Shown one piece after another: positions 17,721-26,190 of a DNA stretch of 64,000 bases. The position numbers and the translations under genes were made by a program. The notes beneath the pieces are model-generated. The model made no database searches and was not told the DNA's origin. It saw only the letters and a program-made list of their open reading frames with translations. The stretch's first letter is position 1. Every line of letters begins with the position of its first letter. This DNA comes from PKWO01 sp036384915 (lineage in GTDB: Bacteria > Pseudomonadota > Gammaproteobacteria > Burkholderiales > Burkholderiaceae_D), in the NCBI GenBank assembly GCA_036384915.1, contig DASVLJ010000074.1, positions 1 to 64,000 on the forward strand. The letters are read 5' to 3'.

Positions 17721-18359
17721 ATGGCCTACCAGCTCGATATTGCCAATCTCGAACTCGCCTTCGGCGGCGCGGCGCCGGGCAAGCCGTCCAGGCGCTTCCT
17801 GCTCCAGCCGGCCGGCATGCTGACGATTGCGCAAGGCCGGATCGCCGCCAGCGACCCGCTGGTCCAGCCGGACACGCCGCCATTCACCGAGCCCGTCCCC
17901 AACGGCAGTTTCCCCGTGACCCTGGCCATTGCGGCACTGGACGGCGGCGACGAACGGATCGCCTATGCGCGCGTCGATTTCAGCCCGGCCCGAGCCGTGC
18001 GCTGGGAGATGGCCCTCATCGAGGGGCAGGATGCGGCCGAACTCGACGACGAGGAAGACTTTTTCGGCTACGGCGTCGACGCCGGCACGGGCTGCTTCAT
18101 GGGCGCGGCGGCGGCGCGCGACCTGGGCCTGGCGATGGATTCCGAAGACGACTATTTTGAATCCATCATCGCCGGCATGGACCAGACTTACCGGCATACG
18201 CGCTCGTGGTACGCATGGAAGCCCGACCCGGCCGGCGCGGAAAACATCGTGTGCTTTTCCAGCGGCTATGGCGACGGGGCCTACCCCTCCTTCTTCGGTT
18301 TCGATGCCGACGGCAAGCTGGCGGCCTTGGTGACCGACTTCCTGATCCTGCACGATTGA
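17721..18359 (+). CDS. DUF4241 family protein
   Basis: This is an uncharacterised cytosolic protein of 212 residues. The middle has FFGYGVDAGTGCFMGAAAA and the end has FSSGYGDGAYPSFFGFDADG then VTDFLILHD, the pattern of DUF4241 proteins. The family has no assigned function that I can state with certainty. AAGGAGGG lies nine bases before the ATG at 17721, which decides the start over an upstream in-frame ATG at 17691. It stands alone between hexR and the sulfatase gene, and the 266 bases that follow contain no gene I can support. Confidence 0.75.
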   Translation: MAYQLDIANLELAFGGAAPGKPSRRFLLQPAGMLTIAQGRIAASDPLVQPDTPPFTEPVPNGSFPVTLAIAALDGGDERIAYARVDFSPARAVRWEMALIEGQDAAELDDEEDFFGYGVDAGTGCFMGAAAARDLGLAMDSEDDYFESIIAGMDQTYRHTRSWYAWKPDPAGAENIVCFSSGYGDGAYPSFFGFDADGKLAALVTDFLILHD

Positions 18360-18625
18360 CGCAACGGGAAGCCGGGCCGATTGGCCAGCTGCGGCGAACC
18401 CTACGACACGGCCGATATGATCGAAATACCGGCCCCCCAACCTGGACCGGCATGCGCCGCCGCTCTTTCCTTCCTCCCTTTTTTCCCCTTTCCGCCGCCT
18501 ATCCCTGAATCTCCCGCCAATTTCAAGCTGTCATCTCTGTCAGGTACATCGCCCCGGCGATTGGGCTACAGTTCCCCTGATCCGGCACCATTCCGCCCGT
18601 GCCGAACCTGCCCAAGGAGACCGGT

Positions 18626-20605
18626 ATGCCGCAAACCACAGTGCAAAGCCCCAAGAGCGCCGACGCAACTACTGACAAGAAGAACATCCTGCTGATCCTG
18701 GTGGACCAGCTGCGCTTTCCGCGTTTCTGCTATGGCCCCGAGGGCGACCTGCTTCCCGAGTTGAAAGACATCATGGGCTTCCAGGGAGAGACCGACGGCG
18801 GCAACGCCTACAAGCATTTCTTCCCCGGCTTCTGGAGCCTGCGCAAGCACGCGACGGTGCTGCGCAACCATACCATCGCGGCATCGGCCTGCACACCCAG
18901 CCGGGCGACGATCATGACCGGCCAATACGGGACGCGCACCGGCGTGACCCAGACCGACGGGCTGTTCAAGAATGCCGACGCCCCGGCCTTTCCCTGGCTG
19001 GCGCCCGACGGCATCGCCACCATCGGCGACTGGTTCCGCGGCGCCGGCTACCGCACGCATTACTTCGGCAAATGGCACGTCAGCAATCCGCCCGCCCACA
19101 CGCTGCAGCAATACGGTTTCGACGACTGGGAGCAGTCCTGGCCCGAACCGCACGGCTCGAGCCTGAACAACCTCGGCGCCTACCGCGACCATGGCTTTGC
19201 CGACCTGGCCTGCAGCTTCCTGCGCAACCAGGGGCTGGGCATGGGCTATAACCGCGCGCTGGCGCAACAGCAGGAAGTGGCGCCGCAAGGCGCCGGGCCG
19301 TCGACCACGCCCAAGCCCTGGCTGGCCGTGGTGTCGTTCGCCAATCCGCACGACATCGCCACCTATCCCGGCCTGGTGCGCCAGCTCGACCCCGCCGCGC
19401 CGAAGATCGGCCCGCTTCCGGTGCCGGGCCAGGACGCCATGAGCGCGGTGCCCATCGCCGGCAGCTTCACTTTTCCCCTGAACCCGCGAGGCTTCCCGCA
19501 GGACAATGCCGGCCTGCCGCCCAGCCTGGACGAGGAAATGGCCAACAAGCCTTCCTGCCAGTTCGACTATGCCTACAAGATGGGCCTGGCCCTGACCTCA
19601 AAAACCGCGCAAGGGATCAAGGCCGCGGTCAACGGCGCCGATGCCGTCAACCTTGCCATCGAGGGTAGCATCCCCTTCCAGTTTGCCCAGGACCCCGACG
19701 ACGCCGCGCTGAAGTTCATGCAGTATTACGCCTGGCTGATGCAGATGGCGGACGGCCACGTCAAGCGCGTGCTGCAGACCCTGGACGAAGTGGGCCAGCG
19801 CGAGAACACCATCGTGGTCTTCATGGCCGACCATGGCGAATACGCCGGCGCGCACCACTACATGATGGAGAAGTGGCACACGGCCTACCAGGAGGCGCTG
19901 CACGTGCCGGTGGTAGTGCAGTCGCCCGACATCAATCCGCATGCCGAGATGCGCCAGATCGATACCGTGACGAGCCATGTCGACATCCTGCCGACGCTGC
20001 TCGGCCTGGCCGGCATCGATGAGAAGGAAATTGCGCGGATACGGACAACCCTGTCGGGCACGCACGAAGTCCCGCCTTTCACCGGCGTCGACCTGACCCC
20101 GGTGATCAAGGGCGAGAGCAAGGTCGCCACCGAGCCCGGCGGCAAGCCGCGCGAGGGCGTGCTGTTCATCACCGACGACGAAATCACCGAACCCCTGCAA
20201 GGCGACCCCGCCTACCAGGAATCGGGCGACGAGGCCTATGCGATTTTCCTCGAGGCGGTGGAGACGGTGCGCGCCGGCAGCGGCCGCGGCCCCAACCCGC
20301 CGCACGTCCCGCAACTCGCGCCCGGGCCGGTGCGCCAGCCCAACCATGTGCGCTGCGTGCGTACTGCGGAATGGAAGCTGGTGCGCTATTGGGACCCGGC
20401 CTGCCGCGCCGAGGAGGAATGGGAGCTGTACCACATGCAGAACGACGCGGCCGAAACCACCAACCTGCTGGTGACGAACGGCCCGTTCCCGACGCCGATC
20501 GCGCATCTGCCCGCGCCTTATACCGCGCAGGAGATCGTCGATACGGCCAGGCGCCTGCGCAGCCTTCTGCGGGAACTGGAAGAGAAACACCTGGCGCCGG
20601 CGTAA
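18626..20605 (+). CDS. Cytosolic type I sulfatase (alkaline-phosphatase superfamily)
   Basis: This 659-residue protein is a formylglycine-dependent sulfatase. The metal-binding start is NILLILVDQLRF. The modification motif CTPSRATIMTG has the cysteine at about residue 89 that FGE would convert to formylglycine. FMADHGEYAGAHH and EKWHTAYQEALHVP supply further active-site residues. There is no signal peptide, so it acts in the cytoplasm, unlike many arylsulfatases. The substrate could be a sulfate ester or a phosphonate/phosphate monoester. AAGGAGA precedes the chosen ATG. No modifying enzyme or transporter lies nearby. Confidence 0.88.
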   Translation: MPQTTVQSPKSADATTDKKNILLILVDQLRFPRFCYGPEGDLLPELKDIMGFQGETDGGNAYKHFFPGFWSLRKHATVLRNHTIAASACTPSRATIMTGQYGTRTGVTQTDGLFKNADAPAFPWLAPDGIATIGDWFRGAGYRTHYFGKWHVSNPPAHTLQQYGFDDWEQSWPEPHGSSLNNLGAYRDHGFADLACSFLRNQGLGMGYNRALAQQQEVAPQGAGPSTTPKPWLAVVSFANPHDIATYPGLVRQLDPAAPKIGPLPVPGQDAMSAVPIAGSFTFPLNPRGFPQDNAGLPPSLDEEMANKPSCQFDYAYKMGLALTSKTAQGIKAAVNGADAVNLAIEGSIPFQFAQDPDDAALKFMQYYAWLMQMADGHVKRVLQTLDEVGQRENTIVVFMADHGEYAGAHHYMMEKWHTAYQEALHVPVVVQSPDINPHAEMRQIDTVTSHVDILPTLLGLAGIDEKEIARIRTTLSGTHEVPPFTGVDLTPVIKGESKVATEPGGKPREGVLFITDDEITEPLQGDPAYQESGDEAYAIFLEAVETVRAGSGRGPNPPHVPQLAPGPVRQPNHVRCVRTAEWKLVRYWDPACRAEEEWELYHMQNDAAETTNLLVTNGPFPTPIAHLPAPYTAQEIVDTARRLRSLLRELEEKHLAPA

Positions 20606-20617
20606 CGGCGCGGGTGC

Positions 20618-20645
20618 GGCGCAAGGCGGCGCCGCCGCCTGCGCC
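20618..20645. terminator. GC-rich hairpin between convergent genes
   Basis: GGCGCA..GGCGGC pairs with GCCGCC..TGCGCC in the 50-base gap between the convergent sulfatase and phosphate-transporter genes. There is no U tract, so if it terminates transcription it probably needs Rho or acts only as a 3' stabiliser. Confidence 0.4.
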
Positions 20646-20655
20646 CGGTGCCGGC

Positions 20656-21663
20656 CTACAGCAGCTTGGTCGCCACCGTCCAGGCCAGTGCGGCAACGAA
20701 AGCCGAAGCCGGAATCGTGAGTATCCACGCCCACACGATGTTCCCCGCCACGCCCCAGCGCACGGCCGACATTTTCTGCGAAGCGCCGACCCCGACAATC
20801 GCGCCGGTGATGGTATGCGTGGTGGACACCGGCACGCCCAAAGCCGTAGCGATAAAAAGCGTAAACGCCCCGCCGGTCTCGGCGCAAAAACCGCCGACCG
20901 GTTTCAGCTTGGTGATCTTCTGCCCCATGGTCTTGACGATGCGCCAGCCGCCGAACAGGGTGCCAAGGCTCATGGCCGTGTAGCAGGCCACGATGACCCA
21001 CACCGGCACCGGATCGCCCGCGCCGATGCGGCCGCCGGCGATCAGCAGCATCCAGATGATGCCGATGGTCTTTTGCGCGTCGTTGCCGCCATGGCCCAGG
21101 CTGTACATGGAAGCCGACAACAGCTGCAGGCGGCGGAACCACTTGTCGATGCGGCGCGGCGTGGAGCCGACGAACAGCCACGAGACGATGATCATCATCA
21201 GCGCGCCCAGCACCAAGCCCAGCGTGGGCGAGAGCACGATGAAGATAAGGACCTTGATCAAGCCTGCCGGAATCAGCGCGCCGCTGCCGGCCTTGGCCAC
21301 GGCCGATCCGACCAGGCCGCCGATCAGGGCGTGCGAGGACGAGGACGGAATGCCGAAATACCAGGTGACGAAGTTCCAGAACACGGCGCCGAACAGCGCG
21401 CCGAAGACGACGTATTGGTCGACGATGTCGGCGTGGATGGTGTCCTTGCCGACCGTGGCCGCCACCGTCAGCGGGAAGATGATGACGGCAATGAAGTTGA
21501 ACAAGGCGGCCATGGCGACCGCCGTGTGCGGCTTCAGGACGCGCGTGGAGACGATGGTGGCGATGGCGTTGGCCGCATCGTGGAAGCCGTTCATGAAGTC
21601 GAACAGCAGCGCCAGGCCGATCAAGACGGCGAGCGCAGCAAAACTGATCTCAATGGTGTGCAT
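20656..21663 (-). CDS. pit: Low-affinity phosphate transporter, PiT family
   Basis: This is an inner-membrane proton- or cation-coupled inorganic phosphate (possibly metal-phosphate) carrier of 335 residues. It has about ten hydrophobic segments and both PiT signature repeats: DFMNGFHDAANAIATIVSTR near the N-terminus, and YSLGHGGNDAQKTIGI with VSTTHTITGAIVG further on. IPSSSSHALIGGLVG is also typical. It lies 29 bases downstream of the DUF47 gene on the same strand, the standard pit-accessory arrangement. Confidence 0.95.
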   Translation of the reverse strand: MHTIEISFAALAVLIGLALLFDFMNGFHDAANAIATIVSTRVLKPHTAVAMAALFNFIAVIIFPLTVAATVGKDTIHADIVDQYVVFGALFGAVFWNFVTWYFGIPSSSSHALIGGLVGSAVAKAGSGALIPAGLIKVLIFIVLSPTLGLVLGALMMIIVSWLFVGSTPRRIDKWFRRLQLLSASMYSLGHGGNDAQKTIGIIWMLLIAGGRIGAGDPVPVWVIVACYTAMSLGTLFGGWRIVKTMGQKITKLKPVGGFCAETGGAFTLFIATALGVPVSTTHTITGAIVGVGASQKMSAVRWGVAGNIVWAWILTIPASAFVAALAWTVATKLL

Positions 21664-21692
21664 GAGTGTATTCCGTTGAGGCCCGATCGGCC

Positions 21693-22319
21693 TCAGGCGT
21701 TTTCGACGATGATGCCTTCGATGATGTTGGCCACGTCCTCACAGCGGTCGGTGACCGTCTCGAGGATTTCGTAGATGGCCTTGAGCTTGATGAGGGTGCG
21801 CACGTCGGGCTCGTCGCGGAACAGCTTGGACATGGCGGCGCGCATGACGTGGTCGGCATCGGATTCGAGACGGTCGATCTCGGCACAGATGGCGAGAATG
21901 GCGCGCGCGTTGTCCATGCTGTGCAGCATGCCCACGGCCAGCTTGACCTTTTCCGCGCACGCCAGGCTCAGCTCAGCCAGGCGGCGCGCTTCTGCGGTGG
22001 TTGCCTTGATGTCGTACAGCGAAATGGTTTGCGCCGCGTCTTCCAGCAGGTCGAGGATATCGTCCATGCTGGTGATGAGCTTGTGGATGTCGTCGCGGTC
22101 GAGCGGCGTGATGAAAGTCTTGTGCAGCAGTTCGATCGTGTCGTGCGTGATCTTGTCGGCCTGCTTTTCAATGCCTTCGATGGCATGCACGCGGATTTCC
22201 AGGTCGTCGAAACTGGTCATGAGCTTGACCATCTCGGCCGCGCCCTTGACGCATAATTCGGCATGCTGCTCGAAGAGTTCGAAGAATTTTCCTTCGCTGG
22301 GCATCAAACGTCCAAACAT
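21693..22319 (-). CDS. DUF47 PhoU-like accessory protein of PiT
   Basis: This 208-residue all-helical protein starts MFGRLMPSEGKFFELFEQHA and contains HDTIELLHKTFITPLDRDDIH, the hallmark of the DUF47/TIGR00153 family related to PhoU. Such proteins bind metal clusters and are thought to control the PiT transporter encoded next to them. AGGAG lies five bases before the ATG at 22319, so the upstream in-frame GTG at 22325 is not used. The ExxxD pairs expected in PhoU-type metal sites occur along the helices. Confidence 0.92.
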   Translation of the reverse strand: MFGRLMPSEGKFFELFEQHAELCVKGAAEMVKLMTSFDDLEIRVHAIEGIEKQADKITHDTIELLHKTFITPLDRDDIHKLITSMDDILDLLEDAAQTISLYDIKATTAEARRLAELSLACAEKVKLAVGMLHSMDNARAILAICAEIDRLESDADHVMRAAMSKLFRDEPDVRTLIKLKAIYEILETVTDRCEDVANIIEGIIVENA

Positions 22320-22355
22320 GTTCACTCCTATAGTTATTCTGAGACAATCACCCTA

Positions 22356-24791
22356 TCAGTCGCCTTGATAGGTAGTAAGGCCGCCGGTGTAATCGGCGAA
22401 CTGCGTATACTGGCCGAGGAAGGTCACGCGCACGGCGCCGATGGGGCCGTTACGCTGCTTGCCGATGATGATTTCGGCGGTGCCCTTGTCGGGCGAATCG
22501 GGGTTATAGACTTCGTCGCGGTAGATGAACAGGATCACGTCGGCGTCCTGCTCGATGGCGCCCGATTCGCGCAAGTCCGACATCACGGGGCGCTTGTTGG
22601 GGCGCTGTTCCAGCGAGCGGTTCAGCTGCGAGAGCGCAATCACCGGGCAATTCAACTCTTTCGCGAGGCCCTTCAGGTTACGCGAGATTTCCGAAATTTC
22701 GCTGGCGCGGTTTTCCCCGGCGGAATTGCCCGACATGAGCTGCAGATAGTCGACGATGATCAAGCCGAGCTTGCCGCACTGGCGCGCCAGGCGGCGCGAG
22801 CGTGCGCGCAATTCGATCGAGGACAGCGCGGGCGTCTCGTCGATGTAGAGCTGCGCATCGTTCATCTTCTGGATCGCGTTGGTCAGGCGCGGCCAGTCTT
22901 CATCGATCAGGCGGCCCGTACGCAGGCGGTGCTGGTCGAGCTTGCCGACCGAGCCCAGCATACGCATGGCGAGCTGGGCGCCGCCCATTTCCATCGAGAA
23001 CACGGCGACCGGCAAACCGCTGTCGATGGCGACGTTTTCGCCGATGTTGAGCGAGAACGCCGTGTTGTGGGTGACGACGTAATCGTCCGTCACATAAAGC
23101 CGCGACGGGTGCGAGACCGAGATGCATTGGGCTTGCGCCACGCGGGTCGGCTCGATGGCCGTAATCACGGGCAGCTTGCGCCGCATGCGGCCGCCGGCGA
23201 GACGCAAACGCTTGCCTTCGAAAAGGAACAGGCTTTGCGGATCGGGATGGCTGATGGTGCAGCAGTAGGCCGTGGCGCCGGGCTTGCGCACACCGTCCAC
23301 CGTGAAGCTGGTAGCCTTTTCAGCGATGGCGCACCAGCCGCCGAGCGAACGCACCAGCGCCTGCACGTCTTGCGCCAAGCGCCTGCTGGCGCTGGAGTAG
23401 CGCACCGTGCCCCAGCTTTCGACCCAGCCGTCGGTATCGAGCAAGCCGCGCAAGAGATCGAGGCGCGCCGTGCGCGAAGCGTTCAGATAGGTCTCGGGAA
23501 TGAATTTGTCATAGCTGGTCTTGCCCCACAAGCCGAGCGTTTCCAGCGACTCTTTAAGCGGGTTCCTGCCGGGGCGCTCTTCCACGTCGGCCAAGTCGGA
23601 CAGGCCTCGGCGCTTGATGCGCCAATCGTAGCCGCCGGCATACGAGAGTTCCAGGCTGGCATCGACCCGCGTGCGCATACGTTCCAGCGTTTCTTCCGCC
23701 TTGACCGAGAAGCGCACCGCGCTGCCGCCCATGGAACCGTCGCCGATCAGGGCGCCGAGCACCCAGGGATCGACCGGCAAGGCCTCATCGTGACCGAATT
23801 CCCCTTCGGGCATCGCGATCCACAAGCGGTTTTGATAGCGCTTGCGCGTTAACAGCGTCATCACTTCCGCGGTACTAAGCACGCGCGGCGCATCCCATTG
23901 GCGGTAGTGCACGCTCCACAAATGTTCAGCGCAGCATTCGGCGCTGCGCCCATCGGAAAAGCGCATGCGGTAAATTTGCTTTTCGCCCTGCGGGTAGGTG
24001 CCGGTGACGATGGACGGCTTGCCATCGACAGAAGCCAGCGCATCGCCCACGGCAAGCTCGCCCATGGCTTTCCAGCCGGTACGCGTCCTGACCCTGGCGT
24101 CGAGCGGCTGCGCCTTACCCATGGACGGACGTCCCGCCACGATGATGAGGTCCCCCGGCTGCAAGCCCGAAGTCATCTTGTCGAGATCGGTAAAACCCGT
24201 CGGCACGCCGGTGATTTCACTCGTCGTGTCGCGGTTGTAGAGTTCGTCGATACGCTCGACCACCTGCGTCAAGAGCGGCTGGATCGCGACGAAGCCCTTG
24301 GCGCCGCGCGCCCCCTCTTCGGCGATGGCGAAGATCTTGGATTCGGCCGCGTCGAGCATTTCCTTGACTTCCTTGCCTTGCGGGGAGAAGGCGTCGCCGG
24401 AAATTTCATCTGCCACGGTGATCAACTTGCGCAGCACGCCGCGGTCGCGCACGATTTCGGCGTAGTGGCGGATATTGGCCGCCGAGGGCGTGTTTTGCGC
24501 CAGCGCGTTGAGATAACTCAAGCCGCCGACCTCCTCGGCCTTTTCCACGGCCGTCAGCGATTCATAGACCGTGATCACGTCAGCCGGGCGGCTGTTGTTG
24601 ATCAGGCGGACGATGTGCTGGAAGATGATGCGGTGGTCGTAGCGGTAAAAGTCGCTTTCGGCAACGAAGTCGGCGATGCGGTCCCAGGCGGCATTGTCGA
24701 GCAAGAGCCCGCCCAGCACGGATTGCTCGGCCTCGATCGAATGCGGCGGAATGCGCAGGGATTCTATTTGTGGATCGGGGCGGTCGCTCAT
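22356..24791 (-). CDS. dnaB: Replicative DNA helicase DnaB with intein
   Basis: DnaB is the hexameric helicase at the replication fork. The 811-residue precursor contains a complete host protein of 461 residues: an N-terminal primase-interacting domain (PHSIEAEQSVLGGLLLD) and a RecA-like ATPase domain (IIVDYLQLM; SQLNRSLEQRPNKRP). The Walker A sequence GRPSMGKT is interrupted between Lys and Thr by a 350-residue intein (residues 227-576), so the helicase is inactive until spliced. The start at 24791 (MSDRPDP) is preferred; an ATG at 24800 is also in frame and neither has a clear ribosome-binding site. The gene lies downstream of rplI, beyond a terminator. Confidence 0.96.
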   Translation of the reverse strand: MSDRPDPQIESLRIPPHSIEAEQSVLGGLLLDNAAWDRIADFVAESDFYRYDHRIIFQHIVRLINNSRPADVITVYESLTAVEKAEEVGGLSYLNALAQNTPSAANIRHYAEIVRDRGVLRKLITVADEISGDAFSPQGKEVKEMLDAAESKIFAIAEEGARGAKGFVAIQPLLTQVVERIDELYNRDTTSEITGVPTGFTDLDKMTSGLQPGDLIIVAGRPSMGKAQPLDARVRTRTGWKAMGELAVGDALASVDGKPSIVTGTYPQGEKQIYRMRFSDGRSAECCAEHLWSVHYRQWDAPRVLSTAEVMTLLTRKRYQNRLWIAMPEGEFGHDEALPVDPWVLGALIGDGSMGGSAVRFSVKAEETLERMRTRVDASLELSYAGGYDWRIKRRGLSDLADVEERPGRNPLKESLETLGLWGKTSYDKFIPETYLNASRTARLDLLRGLLDTDGWVESWGTVRYSSASRRLAQDVQALVRSLGGWCAIAEKATSFTVDGVRKPGATAYCCTISHPDPQSLFLFEGKRLRLAGGRMRRKLPVITAIEPTRVAQAQCISVSHPSRLYVTDDYVVTHNTAFSLNIGENVAIDSGLPVAVFSMEMGGAQLAMRMLGSVGKLDQHRLRTGRLIDEDWPRLTNAIQKMNDAQLYIDETPALSSIELRARSRRLARQCGKLGLIIVDYLQLMSGNSAGENRASEISEISRNLKGLAKELNCPVIALSQLNRSLEQRPNKRPVMSDLRESGAIEQDADVILFIYRDEVYNPDSPDKGTAEIIIGKQRNGPIGAVRVTFLGQYTQFADYTGGLTTYQGD
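23064..24113 (-). other. Class 3 intein with LAGLIDADG endonuclease in dnaB
   Basis: The insert is exactly 350 residues, between the P-loop Lys codon and its Thr codon. It begins with Ala, not Cys or Ser, and ends THN followed by Thr of the C-extein. The class 3 residues are all present: Trp66 in the block B sequence AEHLW, Cys330 in the block F sequence QCISV, and Thr348 before His349-Asn350 in block G. In this class the block F cysteine does the first attack. Two LAGLIDADG motifs (LGALIGDGS about 119-127; GLLDTDGWV about 223-231) show an intact homing endonuclease. The frame is open throughout. Confidence 0.93.
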
Positions 24792-24883
24792 GGCGCGCAT
24801 TATACCGTTTGGCCGTCAGGTCGTGACGGTTATATGACATTGATTGCTGGGGGTTACAGGATCGATAAGACGGGCGGACGGTG

Positions 24884-25007
24884 GTAGGTTGGTGCTGAGC
24901 GCAAGCGAAGCCCAACGTAGTGCGCTTACACCATCACATTCCTTGAATTAACGGGCGGATGTTGAGCCGGGCCGCGTTCGGCTTCACTTCGTTCAGCACC
25001 AACCTAC
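24884..25007. repeat. GTAGGTTGG-type inverted repeat element
   Basis: GTAGGTTGGTGCTGA (24884-24898) is the exact reverse complement of TCAGCACCAACCTAC (24993-25007). Each arm also carries a GAAGC or CTTC core. The element is one of a family with copies at 51227-51347 and 52359-52483. It lies between the dnaB promoter region and the rplI terminator. Confidence 0.75.
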
Positions 25008-25009
25008 GA

Positions 25010-25042
25010 CAAACACAAAAAAAGCCGGACGAATCCGGCTTT
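25010..25042 (-). terminator. Terminator after rplI
   Basis: Read on the minus strand, AAAGCCGGA, loop TTCG, TCCGGCTTT is followed by more T residues and TGTGTTT. It begins about 20 bases after the rplI stop. It should end the rpsF-priB-rpsR-rplI transcript and separate it from dnaB. Confidence 0.85.
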
Positions 25043-25062
25043 CTCGTTTCCTCGAAAGGAAA

Positions 25063-25515
25063 TCAGACGTGTTCGCCCAGGACCGACACGGTAACGTCGA
25101 CAACGACGTCGGTGTGCAGCGCGACAGCGATGGTCTGGTCGCCAACGACCTTCAGCGGGCCTTGCGGCAGGCGCACTTGGGCCTTTTCGACCGGGAAGCC
25201 TTGCTTGGTCAGGGCTTCGGCGATGTCGAAGTTGGTGACGGAACCGAACAGACGGCCGTCGACGCCGGCCTTTTGCGAGATCTGGACGGTCAGGCCGGCC
25301 AGCTTTTCGCCTTGGGCTTGAGCTTCGGCCAGCTTGGCGGCGGCAGCCTTTTCCAGCTCGGCGCGCTTGGTTTCGAATTCGGCGATGGCCGTGGTCGTGG
25401 CGCGGCGGGCCTTGCGCTGCGGGATCAGGAAGTTACGGGCGAAACCGTCCTTGACCTTGACCACATCACCGAGGTTGCCCAGATTGACGACTTTTTCCAA
25501 CAGAATGACTTGCAT
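25063..25515 (-). CDS. rplI: 50S ribosomal protein L9
   Basis: L9 binds 23S rRNA near the L1 stalk. The 150-residue protein starts MQVILLEKVVNLGNLGDVV and contains KDGFARNFLIPQRKARRAT, the family signature. A long central helix rich in Glu, Ala and Lys and a C-terminal domain (FGSVTNFDIAEALTKQG) complete it. It is the last gene before the terminator in the ribosomal operon. Confidence 0.98.
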   Translation of the reverse strand: MQVILLEKVVNLGNLGDVVKVKDGFARNFLIPQRKARRATTTAIAEFETKRAELEKAAAAKLAEAQAQGEKLAGLTVQISQKAGVDGRLFGSVTNFDIAEALTKQGFPVEKAQVRLPQGPLKVVGDQTIAVALHTDVVVDVTVSVLGEHV

Positions 25516-25555
25516 GTTTTTCTCCAGATTCTTCAGGTAACCGAGTTGTCGTCAA

Positions 25556-25846
25556 TTACGCGTTGTGCAGATCGGTGTACGGCAACAGCGCGAGGTAACG
25601 AGCGCGCTTGATTGCGGTATCAACCTGGCGTTGATAGTGGGCCTTGGTGCCGGTCAGGCGGGCCGGCATGATCTTGCCGTTTTCCTGAACGAAATCCTTC
25701 AGCGTGTCGACGTCCTTGTAGTCGACTTGTTCAACGCCTGCAGCGGTGAAGCGGCAGAATTTCTTGCGCTTGAACAGCGGGTTTTGCTGTTGGCGCTTTT
25801 GCTTGAGCTTGAGCTTGTTCTTATCGAATTTTTTACCGAATGCCAT
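25556..25846 (-). CDS. rpsR: 30S ribosomal protein S18
   Basis: S18 binds the 30S platform together with S6, encoded two genes upstream. The 96-residue sequence contains KFCRFTAAGVEQVDYKDVD and GKIMPARLTGTKAHYQRQV, both characteristic. The basic N-terminal extension (KKFDKNKLKLKQKRQQQ) is longer than in Escherichia coli, as in other betaproteobacteria. AGGAG lies upstream of the ATG. Confidence 0.98.
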   Translation of the reverse strand: MAFGKKFDKNKLKLKQKRQQQNPLFKRKKFCRFTAAGVEQVDYKDVDTLKDFVQENGKIMPARLTGTKAHYQRQVDTAIKRARYLALLPYTDLHNA

Positions 25847-25875
25847 GGTGGGCTCCTGTATCTTGAAAAATGGGT

Positions 25876-26163
25876 CTAATCGAAATCAACGATGTGAAAC
25901 ACGAGTGCCTTGCTGTTGCGGTTCTTGCGCGCCAGAAAACCTGTGAACCGGAATGTCCCGCCCAATTCGGCTTGATGGAATCGCCCTGAAATTTCTCCCG
26001 CGGCAAGCGCGGCAACTTCCAGTTCGACCAATCTCGGGATGCCCGCTTCGACTTGTTCCGATTGGTGCAGCAGCTTGGCTGCAACGACCGGGATGCCTGC
26101 CGGTGTGTAGCGAATACCTTCGCGTTCGGCAATGCTGGCAACAAGTACGAGCGTGTTCTCCAG
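25876..26163 (-). CDS. priB: Primosomal replication protein PriB, probable CTG start
   Basis: PriB is an OB-fold single-stranded-DNA binding protein that helps PriA restart replication. The sequence (ASIAEREGIRYTPAGIP, VEAGIPRLVELEVAALAAGEISGRF, FLARKNRNSKALVFHIVDF) matches betaproteobacterial PriB, and its place between rpsF and rpsR is the usual one. No ATG or GTG fits the N-terminus. A CTG at 26163 aligns with the Met of related proteins and has AAGGAG five bases upstream. An in-frame TTG at 26184 has no ribosome-binding site and would overlay this AAGGAG. I therefore propose the rare CTG start, giving 95 residues. Confidence 0.85.
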   Translation of the reverse strand: MENTLVLVASIAEREGIRYTPAGIPVVAAKLLHQSEQVEAGIPRLVELEVAALAAGEISGRFHQAELGGTFRFTGFLARKNRNSKALVFHIVDFD

Positions 26164-26190
26164 TGGTTCTCCTTGCGCAGTCAATCGCTA

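Noticed and set aside
22263..23852. 529-codon plus-strand open frame
   Set aside because: It is antisense to dnaB and its intein, has no recognisable family sequence, and reflects GC-rich codon bias.
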